Assembly (NCBI RefSeq): GCF_009902005.1
Contig: NZ_WUTT01000001.1
Span: 600,609 to 664,608 of the forward strand
Direction of reading: 5' to 3'
Origin: Halomonas alimentaria
GTDB taxonomy: Bacteria; Pseudomonadota; Gammaproteobacteria; Pseudomonadales; Halomonadaceae
DNA: 64,000 bases
This document shows, one piece after another, positions 47,995-56,936 of this stretch. Made by a program: the position numbers and the translations under genes. The notes beneath the pieces were generated by a model. It made no database searches and was not told the DNA's origin. It was given only the letters and a program-made list of their open reading frames with translations. Numbering within the stretch: the stretch's first letter is position 1; each line of letters begins with the position of its first letter.

Positions 47995-49836
47995 ATGCTG
48001 GCGGTATGGGTCGAACAGCTGCTGGGATTTGCCTCGGGAGCGCTCAAGGCGATTCGCCAGGACGAGCGCTATCCGACGCTGATGGCCTGGGCTCGGGAAG
48101 AGGGACCCGCGCTGGTGGGTGGCAATCTGCCGCTGGCCCAGGCGCTGGCGCCGGAACTGTGGTCCCAGGCGCCGCTGGCGCGCCTGGATTTCCGCTGCGA
48201 GCCACTGGCGCGCCCGGGGCGTAACGAACCCTGCTGGTGTGACTCCGGCCGCAAGACCAAGCACTGCTGTGGCGCCGTGACACTGCCTGGCTCGGTGCCC
48301 GATCACTTGATGTGGATGCTCTCGCTGCGTGACTGGAAGGGCGACACCCTCAAGGCGGCGCTGGCCAGTGGCCGGGCCCCGGCCCAGGCGCTGCTCGAGG
48401 CGGGCTTGATCGCCGCCGAGACCGGCCAGCGCGGGCGCGCCCAGCAGATTCTCGAGTCGCTGTTCGAGCGTGGCGACTGGTCGCGGCTGCCGGAGCAGGC
48501 CGAACCCGCTTTCGAGATCCTCATCGACCTCTATCAGGAGCGCGGCTTCCATCGCAAGCGCGAGAGTCTGCTCGATGCCGTGCTCGAGCACGGTCCGCTG
48601 TTCCTGCGCGGCGTGGCCCTGGAGCGGCTGTGCCTGATGCACCTCGACAACGACGACCTGGACAGCGCCCGCGCCGCCTTCGTGCGCGCCCAGCAGGCCC
48701 TGCCCGACTCGCCCACTCTGGCCTATATCGAGGCCATGCTGCTGCTCCACGAGGGGCATGAAGAGGAGGCCGCCGAACGGGCCCGCTTCTGGTTCCGGCG
48801 CCTGGCTCGCCAGGGCGACCTGGATCCCGATCAGCTGCAGTTCCTCGCCGATCTGGCCGAGAATCCCGGCGCCACCCTGGCCGAACAGCTGCTCAACGCC
48901 GAGGAGGACTTGGCCGAGCCCCTGGCCTCCCTGCAGGCGCTCCTCGAGGAGCTGCCCATCGCGCCGCGCCTAGCCGTGTCATGCACAGCGGAAGGCCGGC
49001 TCGAATATCACACCACTGCCCGCGAAGACACCCTGCACGCTGCCTGGCGCCAGGTGTTTCCCGTGTCTGCCGTCTCCGACTCGCCGCTGGGGCTCGAGGA
49101 TGACCCCTGGCCGAGCGCTGCGGAGTGGCTCCCCGAGCTCTGCAGCCACCCCGAATGGCTGGATGCCCCGGCGGTGGTCCAGGAGCTGGCGCTGGCGTTG
49201 ACCACGCGCTTCGGCAGCCTGCCATGGATGGCTCCCAGCCTGTTTGTGCCGCTGGCCAGCCGGCTGGAGCGCTGGCTCGAACAGGTGGCGGCCGAAGGTC
49301 CCGGTACCCTGGCCTGGGAGGATGCCGACAACGCCCTGCTGTTGCGTACGGGGCTGGCGCTGGTGGTGGGCATGGAGCGCGGCGCCCGGGAGCGTTCCCG
49401 CCAGCTGGCCGAACGCCTGCTGGTCCTGGACAACCATGACAGCCTGGGCCTGCGGGAGCTGGTGCTCGATCAGCTGCTGCGGGATGGCCGCGACAGCGAT
49501 GCCCTGGCGCTCAGCGAGCAGCCGCCCGAAGCCGAGGCCGAGGGGCCGGCACTGGGCGTGCTGATGGGGCGGGCCCTGGCACTCTATCGCCTCGACCGGC
49601 CCGACGAGGCCGTCCAGGCACTGGCCGAGACCCAGGCACACAACGCCCATGCACTGAAACTGCTGTGCGCCGACACTCCACGGCCGCTGTCGGGAAATGA
49701 TGATGACCCCGCCGAGCCCGGCAGCCGCGCCGAGGCCTGGCAGTACCGCACTCTGATGCGCGACCAGTGGCGGGCGACCCCGGGGGCGCTCGCCTGGCTG
49801 CAGGGGTGGCTGGATGGCGAGGCGCATCGCCGATAA
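47995..49836 (+). CDS. SEC-C motif protein with helical repeats
   Basis: 613 residues from ATG 47995 (GGAG six bases before; a GTG at 47983 is possible). Residues about 70-92 hold a SEC-C zinc motif, RPGRNEPCWCDSGRKTKHCCG, as at the C-terminus of SecA. The rest is helical, TPR-like repeats (LEAGLIAAETGQRGRAQQILESLFERGDW; SARAAFVRAQQALPDSPTLAYIEAMLLLHEG). No catalytic domain recognised. Cytoplasmic. Convergent with ampG, 17 bp apart. The 249-bp gap before it holds a 6-bp dyad (47845-47860) and no convincing gene. Confidence 0.8.
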   Translation: MLAVWVEQLLGFASGALKAIRQDERYPTLMAWAREEGPALVGGNLPLAQALAPELWSQAPLARLDFRCEPLARPGRNEPCWCDSGRKTKHCCGAVTLPGSVPDHLMWMLSLRDWKGDTLKAALASGRAPAQALLEAGLIAAETGQRGRAQQILESLFERGDWSRLPEQAEPAFEILIDLYQERGFHRKRESLLDAVLEHGPLFLRGVALERLCLMHLDNDDLDSARAAFVRAQQALPDSPTLAYIEAMLLLHEGHEEEAAERARFWFRRLARQGDLDPDQLQFLADLAENPGATLAEQLLNAEEDLAEPLASLQALLEELPIAPRLAVSCTAEGRLEYHTTAREDTLHAAWRQVFPVSAVSDSPLGLEDDPWPSAAEWLPELCSHPEWLDAPAVVQELALALTTRFGSLPWMAPSLFVPLASRLERWLEQVAAEGPGTLAWEDADNALLLRTGLALVVGMERGARERSRQLAERLLVLDNHDSLGLRELVLDQLLRDGRDSDALALSEQPPEAEAEGPALGVLMGRALALYRLDRPDEAVQALAETQAHNAHALKLLCADTPRPLSGNDDDPAEPGSRAEAWQYRTLMRDQWRATPGALAWLQGWLDGEAHRR

Positions 49837-49853
49837 ATCGGGCTCCCACGGGG

Positions 49854-51221
49854 TTACTGGGCGGTCGGCATCGGCGCCGGCACCAGTTCCCGGTCGCGGC
49901 TGATCCATAGCGCCAGCAGCACCGCCGGAATCCCCATGACGGCGGAGATCATGAAGAAGGTGGCGTAGCCCTCGACCTCGACCACCAGCCCACCGAAGCC
50001 GCTCAGGAACTTGCCGGGCAGGGTCATCAGCGACGAGAACAGCGCGTACTGTGTCGCGGTGTAGGCGCGCGATGTCAGGCTGGAGAGAAAGGCGATAAAC
50101 ACCGCACTGGCCAGGCCGTTGGCCAGGTTGTCGCCGATGATGGCCATCACCAGCAGCGGCAGGCTCTGGCCGGTGAGCGCCAGGGCGGTGAACAGCAGGT
50201 TGGTCAGCGCCGCCGCGGTGGCGCCCAGCACCAGGATGGGGCCGATGCCATAGCGTGCCACCAGCAGCCCACCCAGCATGCCCCCGGCGATGCTCATGGC
50301 GATCCCGAAGGCGTTGGTGACGTTGGCGATCTCGGTCAGCGTGAACCCCAGGTCGATATACAGCGGGTTGGCCATGGAGGCCATGGCCAGGTCGCTGATC
50401 CGGAATACCGCTACGAAGATCAGCAGCCACAGGGCCTTGCGCCGATAGCGGGTAAAGAAATCGGTGAAGGGGCAGACGATGGCGCCGATCCCCCAGGCGC
50501 CCAGGCGCCGCAGCGTCCTCGGCTTGCCGCGGCTGGCCCGCAGGAAGGCGCGCACGCGCGGCTCATGGATCAGCTGGCTGGTCAACGAGAGCCGCTCGGG
50601 CTCGGGGCGCACCAGCACCGTCACCACGCCGATGCCGACCAGCGCGGCCATGGTCAGGTAGGCCGCCTCCCAGGAGAGCCAGGAGGCGACATAGAGCGCT
50701 CCGGCACCGGCCGCCAGCAGGCCGCCGCGATAGCCGATGATATAGGTCGAGGCCATGGCCGCCTGGATGTCCTCCGGCGCCGACTCGATGCGAAAGGCGT
50801 CGATGGCGATATCCTGGGTGGCGCTGCCGAAGGCGACCAGCAGGGCGAAGGCGGCCACCAGTGGCAGGTGACCCACCGGGTCTACCCCGGCGAGTCCCAC
50901 CAGGCCGGCGACGATCAGCGCCTGTGCCAGCAGCATCCAGCCGCGGCGCTGGCCGAGGTGGCGGGTCAGCAGTGGCAGTGGCAGGCGGTCCACCACCGGG
51001 GCCCAGAAGAACTTGATCGAGTAGAGCATGCCGATCCAGGCGAAGAAGCCGATCGCCGCTACCTCGACGCCGTCGCTGCGCAGCCAGGCCGAGAGTGTGG
51101 AGAACACCAGCAGGAAGGGCAGGCCGGCGGAGAAGCCCAGGAACAGCATGGTGATGACGGGGGCGCGCAGGTAGATCGCCAGGGAGGCTAGCCAGCTTCT
51201 CTGGACGGTAGGCGTCGGCAT
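49854..51221 (-). CDS. ampG: Muropeptide permease AmpG (MFS transporter)
   Basis: 455 residues with about 12 membrane segments. Major-facilitator transporter for anhydro-muropeptides in cell-wall recycling. MLFLGFSAGLPFLLVFSTLSAWLRSDG start, FFWAPVVDRLPLP, ATQDIAIDAFRIE, AMASTYIIGYRGGLL, and LTEIANVTNAFG are characteristic of AmpG. AAGGAG precedes the ATG. Divergent from rfaH, 138 bp apart. Confidence 0.88.
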   Translation of the reverse strand: MPTPTVQRSWLASLAIYLRAPVITMLFLGFSAGLPFLLVFSTLSAWLRSDGVEVAAIGFFAWIGMLYSIKFFWAPVVDRLPLPLLTRHLGQRRGWMLLAQALIVAGLVGLAGVDPVGHLPLVAAFALLVAFGSATQDIAIDAFRIESAPEDIQAAMASTYIIGYRGGLLAAGAGALYVASWLSWEAAYLTMAALVGIGVVTVLVRPEPERLSLTSQLIHEPRVRAFLRASRGKPRTLRRLGAWGIGAIVCPFTDFFTRYRRKALWLLIFVAVFRISDLAMASMANPLYIDLGFTLTEIANVTNAFGIAMSIAGGMLGGLLVARYGIGPILVLGATAAALTNLLFTALALTGQSLPLLVMAIIGDNLANGLASAVFIAFLSSLTSRAYTATQYALFSSLMTLPGKFLSGFGGLVVEVEGYATFFMISAVMGIPAVLLALWISRDRELVPAPMPTAQ

Positions 51222-51359
51222 GGGGCTCTCCTTGCAACGGTGTTAGAATCCTTGCCTCTTTCGCCGGGCTCCCGGCCTGCGAGACGGGTCGCGCAGGGCA
51301 GCAGCCGATTGTTGCAGAGCCCCGGCAGCGATACCAGCGTGCAGCGTGAAGGGAGAATC

Positions 51360-51893
51360 ATGAACGAGAGCGATGTGATCCGCGACGAAGGTGAAGCAGC
51401 GGTACCTCGCTGGTATGCGATCCAGTGCAAGGGCGGCGAATCCTTCCGCGCCACCGAAAACCTGGTCAATCAGGGCTTCGAGGTCTTTCATCCGGTGCTC
51501 GAGGTGCAGAAGAAGCGCCGCGGCAAGCTGACCTGGGTGGTCGAGCCGCTGTTTCCCTATTACCTGTTCATCCGCCTCGACCGGCTGGTGAGCAACTGGC
51601 GACCCATTCGTTCCACCCGAGGCGTGCTGAAGCTGGTCAGCTTCGGCGAGACGCCCATCGCCGTGGATGATGCCCTGGTGGAGACGCTGCGCGAGAAGGG
51701 CAGCGAGCGCGACCAGGATGCCAACCTCTACTTCCACGCTGGCGAGGCGGTGCAGATCACCGACGGCCCCTTCAAGGAGCTGCAGGCGGTGTTCGAGAGC
51801 CACAAGGGTGAGGAGCGCGCCATCGTGCTGCTCAACCTGCTGCATCGCCAGCAGCGCCTGGAGATGCCGGTGGCCAATCTGCGCCGCAACTGA
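51360..51893 (+). CDS. rfaH: Transcription antiterminator RfaH (NusG paralogue)
   Basis: 177 residues from ATG 51360 (GGGAGAATC before it). NusG N-terminal domain RWYAIQCKGGESFRATENLVNQGFEVFHP, and a C-terminal KOW region (FHAGEAVQITDGPFKELQAVFESHKGEERAIVLLNLL). The RGKLTWVVEPLFPYYLFIRL stretch is RfaH-type. It enhances elongation of long envelope operons with ops elements; no such operon is here. Confidence 0.9.
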   Translation: MNESDVIRDEGEAAVPRWYAIQCKGGESFRATENLVNQGFEVFHPVLEVQKKRRGKLTWVVEPLFPYYLFIRLDRLVSNWRPIRSTRGVLKLVSFGETPIAVDDALVETLREKGSERDQDANLYFHAGEAVQITDGPFKELQAVFESHKGEERAIVLLNLLHRQQRLEMPVANLRRN

Positions 51894-51946
51894 GCCGGTC
51901 ACCACCGCCGGCTTCCACCCGTGATACCCCCATTCAGGAGATCCGC

Positions 51947-52453
51947 ATGACCATTGCCCCTCAGCGCGTCGTCACCCTGCACTATGTCCTCAGTGACGCC
52001 GACGGCCAGGTCCTCGATGACTCCCGTGCCCGCCAGCAGCCCCTCGAGTACCTGCATGGCCACCACAATATCGTCGCCGGCCTGGAGCGAGCCCTGGATG
52101 GACAGGATACCGGGGCCGAGCTGACCGTGACCCTGATGCCGGCCGAGGCCTACGGCCTGCGCGACGAGGCGCTGCAGCGCGAGGTGGGGCGTGACGCCTT
52201 CCCGGTTCCCGAGCTCACGCCGGGCATGCGCTTCCAGACGCCCGGGGATGATGGTCCCGAAATCGTCACCGTCATCGAGGTGCGCGATGACAGCGTGCTG
52301 ATCGACACCAACCACCCGCTGGCCGGCCACACCCTGCGCTATGCGCTCCAGGTCCTGTCGGTGCGTGATGCCACTCGTGCCGAGCTGGCCAAGGGCCACC
52401 CCCTGCCCCCCGACACCGATCACACCCAGGTCGAGGACAAGAAGCTGCCGTGA
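51947..52453 (+). CDS. FKBP-type peptidyl-prolyl isomerase, SlyD-like
   Basis: 168 residues. Prolyl isomerase/chaperone. FKBP fold with an inserted IF domain: RVVTLHYVLSDADGQVLDDSR, PLEYLHGHHNIVAGLERALDGQ, VTLMPAEAYGLRDEALQREV, and IDTNHPLAGHTLRYALQVLSV. It lacks the His/Cys-rich metal tail of E. coli SlyD, so a SlyD-like rather than Ni-handling protein is likely. CAGGAG precedes the ATG. Confidence 0.9.
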   Translation: MTIAPQRVVTLHYVLSDADGQVLDDSRARQQPLEYLHGHHNIVAGLERALDGQDTGAELTVTLMPAEAYGLRDEALQREVGRDAFPVPELTPGMRFQTPGDDGPEIVTVIEVRDDSVLIDTNHPLAGHTLRYALQVLSVRDATRAELAKGHPLPPDTDHTQVEDKKLP

Positions 52454-52456
52454 AAA

Positions 52457-52520
52457 CTGACCTGAATCAATTACGCTCCCTCTCTCGTCAGCCCCCGGGG
52501 CGTAACTTGATTCAGGTCAG
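52457..52520. promoter_or_regulatory. Inverted pair of FNR/ANR-like boxes
   Basis: CTGACCTGAATCAA (52457-52470) and its exact reverse complement TTGATTCAGGTCAG (52507-52520) each fit TTGAT-N4-ATCAA with one perfect half-site. The arms extend to about 19-20 bp (through TTACG/CGTAA, one extra base). The right box is centred at 52513.5, 41.5 bp before a start at about 52555 predicted from TACAGT, the class II FNR position. The arms could also form a hairpin ending the slyD transcript. Confidence 0.6.
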
Positions 52521-52542
52521 GTTTCCCCTTGCCTTCCCGGTC

Positions 52543-52548
52543 TACAGT
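52543..52548 (+). promoter_or_regulatory. -10 element of the ccoM-like gene
   Basis: TACAGT, no -35 at the expected place (the FNR-like box takes that position). Transcription would start near 52555, 28 bp before the ATG. Confidence 0.5.
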
Positions 52549-52582
52549 GCACTCAACACATCGAGTCGGGGAGGACACCACC

Positions 52583-52693
52583 ATGTATCTGGATGACGCC
52601 GTAATCTTCGGGTTGGTCACCGTCGCGATGATGATCGCTTTCATGGGTGGCTGGATTGCCTTCATCGTGCGGGACCACCGCAAGAAGCACTGA
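52583..52693 (+). CDS. ccoM: CcoM-like small subunit of cbb3 cytochrome oxidase
   Basis: 36 residues: a short acidic start (MYLDDAVIFG), one membrane helix (about 6-28) and a basic end (RDHRKKH). GGGGAGGA stands before the ATG. It resembles the CcoM peptide of Pseudomonas cbb3 oxidase as I remember it (M-aromatic-hydrophobic-D-x-V..G.VTV..M.AF..G...), a stabilising single-helix subunit. The FNR-like box supports low-oxygen expression, fitting a high-affinity oxidase. ccoNOP are not in this window. A strong terminator follows. Confidence 0.65.
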   Translation: MYLDDAVIFGLVTVAMMIAFMGGWIAFIVRDHRKKH

Positions 52694-52745
52694 AGCCAGC
52701 CGCAGCACGAGTCGTCAGGGGAGGGGGGAGTTTTTCCCCCCAGTG

Positions 52746-52775
52746 GGCCGACCTTCACGGGTCGGCCTTTTTTTT
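52746..52775 (+). terminator. Rho-independent terminator of the ccoM-like gene
   Basis: GGCCGACC (52746-52753) pairs with GGTCGGCC (52760-52767), followed by eight T. A second hairpin, GGGGGGA/TCCCCCC (52723-52741), lies just before it. Confidence 0.93.
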
Positions 52776-52876
52776 CGTGTGTGATCAGCCGGTGTCGCGG
52801 TTCGGCAACGCCCGTGGAACAAATCGACAACGCTTCTCCGGCGGCGGCATCTCGCGGCCTCAGTGGCTAGGATGAA

Positions 52877-52897
52877 CAGTGTTCGATCATGACACTG
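52877..52897. promoter_or_regulatory. Inverted repeat upstream of the arginine-rich peptide gene
   Basis: CAGTGT (52877-52882) and ACACTG (52892-52897) with a 9-nt spacer, 25 bp before the start codon. Could be an operator or leader hairpin. Confidence 0.35.
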
Positions 52898-52921
52898 CTC
52901 GCCGAGCCGCAGGAGGTTCCC

Positions 52922-53338
52922 ATGTCACACCACGAGCATGAAATCGAGGCCGCCGAGACCCATCGCCGGCGTCGGCGCCGGCTCCTCGCCACCCTCGGCG
53001 TGGGTCTGGCCGGTGCCTATGTTGCCCCCACGCTGTTCAGCGTCGGCCAGGCCCAGGCCTGGGATGGGCGCCGCCGTTCGCGTCCCAGTCGCTCCCGGCC
53101 AAGCTGGTCGCGCCCCAGCCGCTCCCGGCCCAGCCGCTACGACGGCGCCTATCGGCGGCACGAGCGGGCCCGCCAGGAGCGCCACTATCGCCGCGGCGAT
53201 GACCGCTATCGCCGGGACGACCGCTACTACTCGCGGCGTGAATACGAGCACGACCGTCGCCGGCTGCGCGATTATCGTGAAGACCCGGTGACCATCGTCG
53301 AGGATATCGTCTTCGGTCGCCCCGATCGCCGCTGGTAA
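52922..53338 (+). CDS. Small secreted arginine-rich protein, partner of a PqqD-fusion protein
   Basis: 138 residues from ATG 52922 (CAGGAGG before it). Residues 1-14 are His/Glu-rich, 15-20 are six arginines, then a hydrophobic stretch 21-45 ending QAQAWDG: a twin-arginine-type signal without the strict SRRxFLK pattern. The mature part is highly basic: RPS(R/W)S pentapeptides (residues 54-72), then Arg/Tyr/Asp-rich segments (RRGDDRYRRDDRYYSRREYEHDRRR would be typical of positions 97-125). It ends IVEDIVFGRPDRRW. No known family. Its stop overlaps the next start by one base, so it is translated together with the HPr-kinase-like/PqqD protein. Confidence 0.8.
   Translation: MSHHEHEIEAAETHRRRRRRLLATLGVGLAGAYVAPTLFSVGQAQAWDGRRRSRPSRSRPSWSRPSRSRPSRYDGAYRRHERARQERHYRRGDDRYRRDDRYYSRREYEHDRRRLRDYREDPVTIVEDIVFGRPDRRW
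53081..53137. repeat. 15-bp repeats in the arginine-rich peptide gene
   Basis: Four imperfect 15-bp units coding for RPSRS, RPSWS, RPSRS, RPSR. Confidence 0.75.
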
Positions 53339-54537
53339 TGGTCGACGCCCAGGATATTTCCCTGCCCGGCCTCGGACGCATTCTGCGCGTGCAGGAGGCG
53401 CCCGAGGTCGTCGCGGCCCTGAGCCAGGCGTTGCCCGGCTGGCCACTCTCCGTCGCGCGTGCCCGGGGCCTGGCACCGGCCATCCGCCTGCGGCGCAGTC
53501 GCGGAGGCTATCTGCAGCGCTCGCCCCAGCTGCCCCGAGGTCTCGAACTGCCGACGCCGGCCTCGGCGGTGTGCAGCCTGATCGCGGATCTGGGTGGCGA
53601 GTGTCTCGATCGGGATGGCTCGCTGTTGGGCCTGCACTGCGCCAGCGTGGAGGTGGATGGCCGCCTGGTGCTGTTTCCCGAGAGCCATCGCGCCGGCAAG
53701 AGCACCCTGGCGGTGGCCTTTGCCGCGGCCGGTTACCGGCTGTTCGGCGATGATGTGCTGGGCCTGACGCGGGAAGGGAATGGCGTGGGCCTGGGCATCG
53801 CGCCTCGGCTGCGCCTGCCGCTGCCCCAGACGTTGGCTCCGGAGCTCCTCGACTATGCCGAGGCCCATGCCGGCCCCGAGGATGCCCGCTACCGCTTCGT
53901 GGTGCCGCCCGGGAATACCCTGGCTCGCCATGGCGAATCGGGTCCGGTGGGGGCGCTGGTGCTGCTGGAGCGTGATGACCAGGCGAGTATTCCCGAGGTC
54001 GTCCGGCTTCAGCCGCGAGAGGGGCTGTTGCAGCTGCTCTCCCAGAACTTTGCCCGGCATGCCGCTCCCGAATCGCTCATGGCACACCTGCTGCCGCTGC
54101 TGCAGCGCGTGCCCTGCCTGCTGCTGCGCTATGCCGAGCCGCTGGCAGCGGCTCGCCACCTGGGCGCCGTTCTCGCGGGTGAAAAGGGCGAGGTCGGTCA
54201 GGGAGAGAGCGACAGGTTCGTGGTGGCCAGGCGTGAGGCCTCGCCGCCTAGCGGCCCGGTGCCCGCAGGGCGGCGCTGGCGGGCAAGGCATGAGGTACGA
54301 CGCTATCCCCTGGGCCACGAGCTGTTCCTGATCCAGCCCGCCAGCGGTGTCATCCACCGCCTCAACGCCACCGGCGAGGCGGTGTGGAGACTGCTGTGTC
54401 AGGAGCCGCTCAGCGGGGAGGAGCTGGGGGAGCTGTTGGCCGAACACTTCGGTGAGCCGCTCGAGTCGGTCAGCGAAGATGTCGGCTGGTTGCTGGCGGG
54501 GCTTGCCGATGCCGGCTTGGTGGCTGCCGTCGAGTAG
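53338..54537 (+). CDS. HPr-kinase-like/PqqD-like fusion protein
   Basis: 399 residues. N-terminal part (about 75-285) looks like an HPr-kinase-related P-loop domain: AGKSTLAVAFAAAGYRLFGDDVLGL has the GKST (120-123) and an Asp pair (138-139); the first Gly of the Walker A is replaced by Glu. The C-terminal part (about 322-396) is PqqD-like: RYPLGHELFLIQPASGVIHRLNATGEAVWRLL...EELGELLAEHFG. PqqD-type domains bind peptides in RiPP pathways. HprK-related kinases and PqqD chaperones are known as separate neighbouring genes; here they are one protein, coupled to a small basic secreted protein. Function unknown. Confidence 0.75.
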   Translation: MVDAQDISLPGLGRILRVQEAPEVVAALSQALPGWPLSVARARGLAPAIRLRRSRGGYLQRSPQLPRGLELPTPASAVCSLIADLGGECLDRDGSLLGLHCASVEVDGRLVLFPESHRAGKSTLAVAFAAAGYRLFGDDVLGLTREGNGVGLGIAPRLRLPLPQTLAPELLDYAEAHAGPEDARYRFVVPPGNTLARHGESGPVGALVLLERDDQASIPEVVRLQPREGLLQLLSQNFARHAAPESLMAHLLPLLQRVPCLLLRYAEPLAAARHLGAVLAGEKGEVGQGESDRFVVARREASPPSGPVPAGRRWRARHEVRRYPLGHELFLIQPASGVIHRLNATGEAVWRLLCQEPLSGEELGELLAEHFGEPLESVSEDVGWLLAGLADAGLVAAVE

Positions 54538-54547
54538 CAGGCAGCAC

Positions 54548-55195
54548 CTATCGCTGCACCGTGACGCGCTCCTCGGCGGGGCGCCAGTGGCGCTGCCAGG
54601 CCCGCATCACACGTTCCGGGTACCAGGTCTTGCCCAGGCTGCCGTTGTAGCGGGCCAGGGCCCGGGTGAAGTCGCCGCGCTCCACTGCCAGGTAGTGGGC
54701 GAGTATCGTGCAACCATAGCGCAGGTTTCGCCACGGATCCTTGAGGTCGTCGGCGGGCAGGCCCAGTTCGCGGATCCAGAATGGCATGATCTGCATCAGT
54801 CCCACCGCGCCGGCGGAAGAAACCGCCTCGACCTGGAAGGCACTCTCCACCTGGATCAGGGCCAGTACCAGCTCGGGAGGCAGCCCCGCCAGCGTCGCCT
54901 CGTGATAGACACGACGCAGCAACTCGCTGCGCAGCATTGGATCCTTCACATGGCGCGACAGCGCCGGCTCCATGGCGGTAAACCACTGGCGTGCGGCCCA
55001 CACCTCGGCCGGGTCACGGGAGATGGAGAGCGTCTCGTCGAGGGTGGTGCGCAGCGTATGTGGGGTATCCGGCAGCGGCTGGACCAGCAGCGGCCGACTA
55101 TCGGCCGCCAGGGATGCCAGGAAATCGCCGTCATCAGCCGCTACACCCGCCGCCAGCAGGCTGCTTGCCAGCATGGCGGCAAGTGAGCGGCGCAT
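54548..55195 (-). CDS. Lytic transglycosylase (SLT domain)
   Basis: 215 residues. Signal peptide about 1-20. The SLT domain shows the catalytic Glu in LALIQVESAFQ, GAVGLMQIMPFW, NLRYGCTILAHYL and ALARYNGSLGK. It cleaves peptidoglycan glycan strands to anhydromuropeptides, the substrates imported by AmpG, also encoded in the window. It follows proS by 16 nt on the same strand. The ribosome-binding site of the ATG at 55195 is poor, so the start is uncertain. Confidence 0.87.
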   Translation of the reverse strand: MRRSLAAMLASSLLAAGVAADDGDFLASLAADSRPLLVQPLPDTPHTLRTTLDETLSISRDPAEVWAARQWFTAMEPALSRHVKDPMLRSELLRRVYHEATLAGLPPELVLALIQVESAFQVEAVSSAGAVGLMQIMPFWIRELGLPADDLKDPWRNLRYGCTILAHYLAVERGDFTRALARYNGSLGKTWYPERVMRAWQRHWRPAEERVTVQR

Positions 55196-55211
55196 CCTGG
55201 CCAAGATGAAA

Positions 55212-56936
55212 CTAGCCGAGCTGGATCTTGTGGCGCAGGAAGTCGAGGATCTCCCCGGCCGGCACCATGGTGGCTTCGCTGTCACGGCGTCCCTTGTACT
55301 CCAGTTCACCCTTGTCCAGTCCGCGATCCCCGACCACCAGGCGGTGGGGCAGGCCCATCAGCTCATGGTCGGCAAACTTCACGCCGGGGCGCAGGTCGCG
55401 GTCGTCCAGCAGTACCTCGAAACCTGCGGCGGTCAGCTCGGCGTAGAGTTTCTCCGACTCCTCGCGCACGCGCTGCGACTTGTGGGCATTCATCGGCACC
55501 AGCGCGATATGGAAGGGAGCGATGGGGTCTGGCCAAATGATGCCGGCGTCGTCGTGGTTCTGCTCGATAGCAGCCGCCACCACGCGGGTCACCCCGATAC
55601 CATAGCAGCCCATCCAGGGATGGATGGCACGACCTTCGTCGCCCAGCACGGTGGCATTCATCGCCTCGCTGTACTTGCGCCCTAGCTGGAAGACGTGGCC
55701 CACCTCGATGCCGCGCTTGATGGAGAGCGTGCCCTGGCCGTCCGGCGAGGGGTCCCCTTCGACCACGTTGCGGATATCGGCCACCTTGGGCAGCGCCACA
55801 TCGCGCTCCCAGTTGATGCCGAAGTAATGCTTGCCATCGATATTGGCGCCGGCACCGAAGTCGCTCATCAGTGCCACCGAGCGATCGATGATCACCGGCA
55901 TGTCCAGATTGACCGGGCCCAGGGAGCCGGGACCGGCACCCACTGCGGCGCGGATCTCCTCTTCACTGGCCATTGTGAGCGGGGCGGCCACCTCGGGCAG
56001 GTTCTCGGCCTTGACCTCGTTGAGCTCATGGTCGCCACGCACCAGCAGAGCGATCAGCCCGCCCTCGGCGGCGTGGACCATCAGAGTCTTGATCGTCTTC
56101 TCGATGGGCAGGCCGTGCTGCTCCACCAGGGCGGCGATGGTTTTGGCATCCGGCGTATCCACCAGGCGCAGCTCCTCGCCGGGCGTGGGGCGCCGGGCAT
56201 CGCTGCCCAGCGGTGCCGGCAGCGCCTCGGCCTTCTCCATATTGGCCGCGTAGTCGGAGCCGGTAGAGAAGACGATGTCGTCCTCGCCGGAGTCGGCCAG
56301 CACGTGGAACTCGTGGGAGCCGGTGCCGCCGATGGCGCCGTTGTCGGCGATCACCGGACGGAAGTCCAGTCCCAGGCGGGTGAAGATCCGCGTGTAGGCG
56401 TCATACATCGCCTGGTAGGTCTCCTTGAGGGAGTCCTCGTCGACGTGGAAGGAGTAGGCATCCTTCATGATGAACTCGCGGGAGCGCATCACTCCGAAGC
56501 GCGGGCGGATCTCGTCACGGAACTTGGTCTGGATCTGGTAGAAGTTGGCCGGCAGCTGCTTGTAGCTGGAGATCTCCTTGCGGACCAGGTCGGTGATCAC
56601 TTCCTCGTGGGTGGGGCCCACGCAGTAGTCGCGATCGTGGCGGTCCTTGAGGCGCAGCAGCTCGGGGCCGTACTGCTCCCAGCGGCCGGACTCCTGCCAC
56701 AGTTCGGCGGGCTGGACCGCCGGCATCAGCACCTCCTGGGCGCCGGCCCGATCCATCTCCTCGCGCACGATGCGTTCGACCTTGCGCAGGGTCTTCAGCC
56801 CCAGCGGCAGCCAGGTATAGAGGCCGGAGGTGAGGCGGCGGATCATGCCTGAACGCAGCATCAGCTGGTGGCTGATGACTTCCGCATCGGCGGGGGTTTC
56901 CTTCAGTGTGGCGATCAGCATCTGGGTGGCGCGCAT
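55212..56936 (-). CDS. proS: Prolyl-tRNA synthetase
   Basis: 574 residues, bacterial type. Class II motifs: [19 protein letters not shown] region, [17 protein letters not shown] stretch ([12 protein letters not shown]), [26 protein letters not shown]; the YbaK-like editing insertion (about 225-400, including [25 protein letters not shown]); and the C-terminal anticodon domain. GAGGA precedes the ATG. Divergent from the gene at 57176. Confidence 0.96.
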   Translation of the reverse strand: MRATQMLIATLKETPADAEVISHQLMLRSGMIRRLTSGLYTWLPLGLKTLRKVERIVREEMDRAGAQEVLMPAVQPAELWQESGRWEQYGPELLRLKDRHDRDYCVGPTHEEVITDLVRKEISSYKQLPANFYQIQTKFRDEIRPRFGVMRSREFIMKDAYSFHVDEDSLKETYQAMYDAYTRIFTRLGLDFRPVIADNGAIGGTGSHEFHVLADSGEDDIVFSTGSDYAANMEKAEALPAPLGSDARRPTPGEELRLVDTPDAKTIAALVEQHGLPIEKTIKTLMVHAAEGGLIALLVRGDHELNEVKAENLPEVAAPLTMASEEEIRAAVGAGPGSLGPVNLDMPVIIDRSVALMSDFGAGANIDGKHYFGINWERDVALPKVADIRNVVEGDPSPDGQGTLSIKRGIEVGHVFQLGRKYSEAMNATVLGDEGRAIHPWMGCYGIGVTRVVAAAIEQNHDDAGIIWPDPIAPFHIALVPMNAHKSQRVREESEKLYAELTAAGFEVLLDDRDLRPGVKFADHELMGLPHRLVVGDRGLDKGELEYKGRRDSEATMVPAGEILDFLRHKIQLG

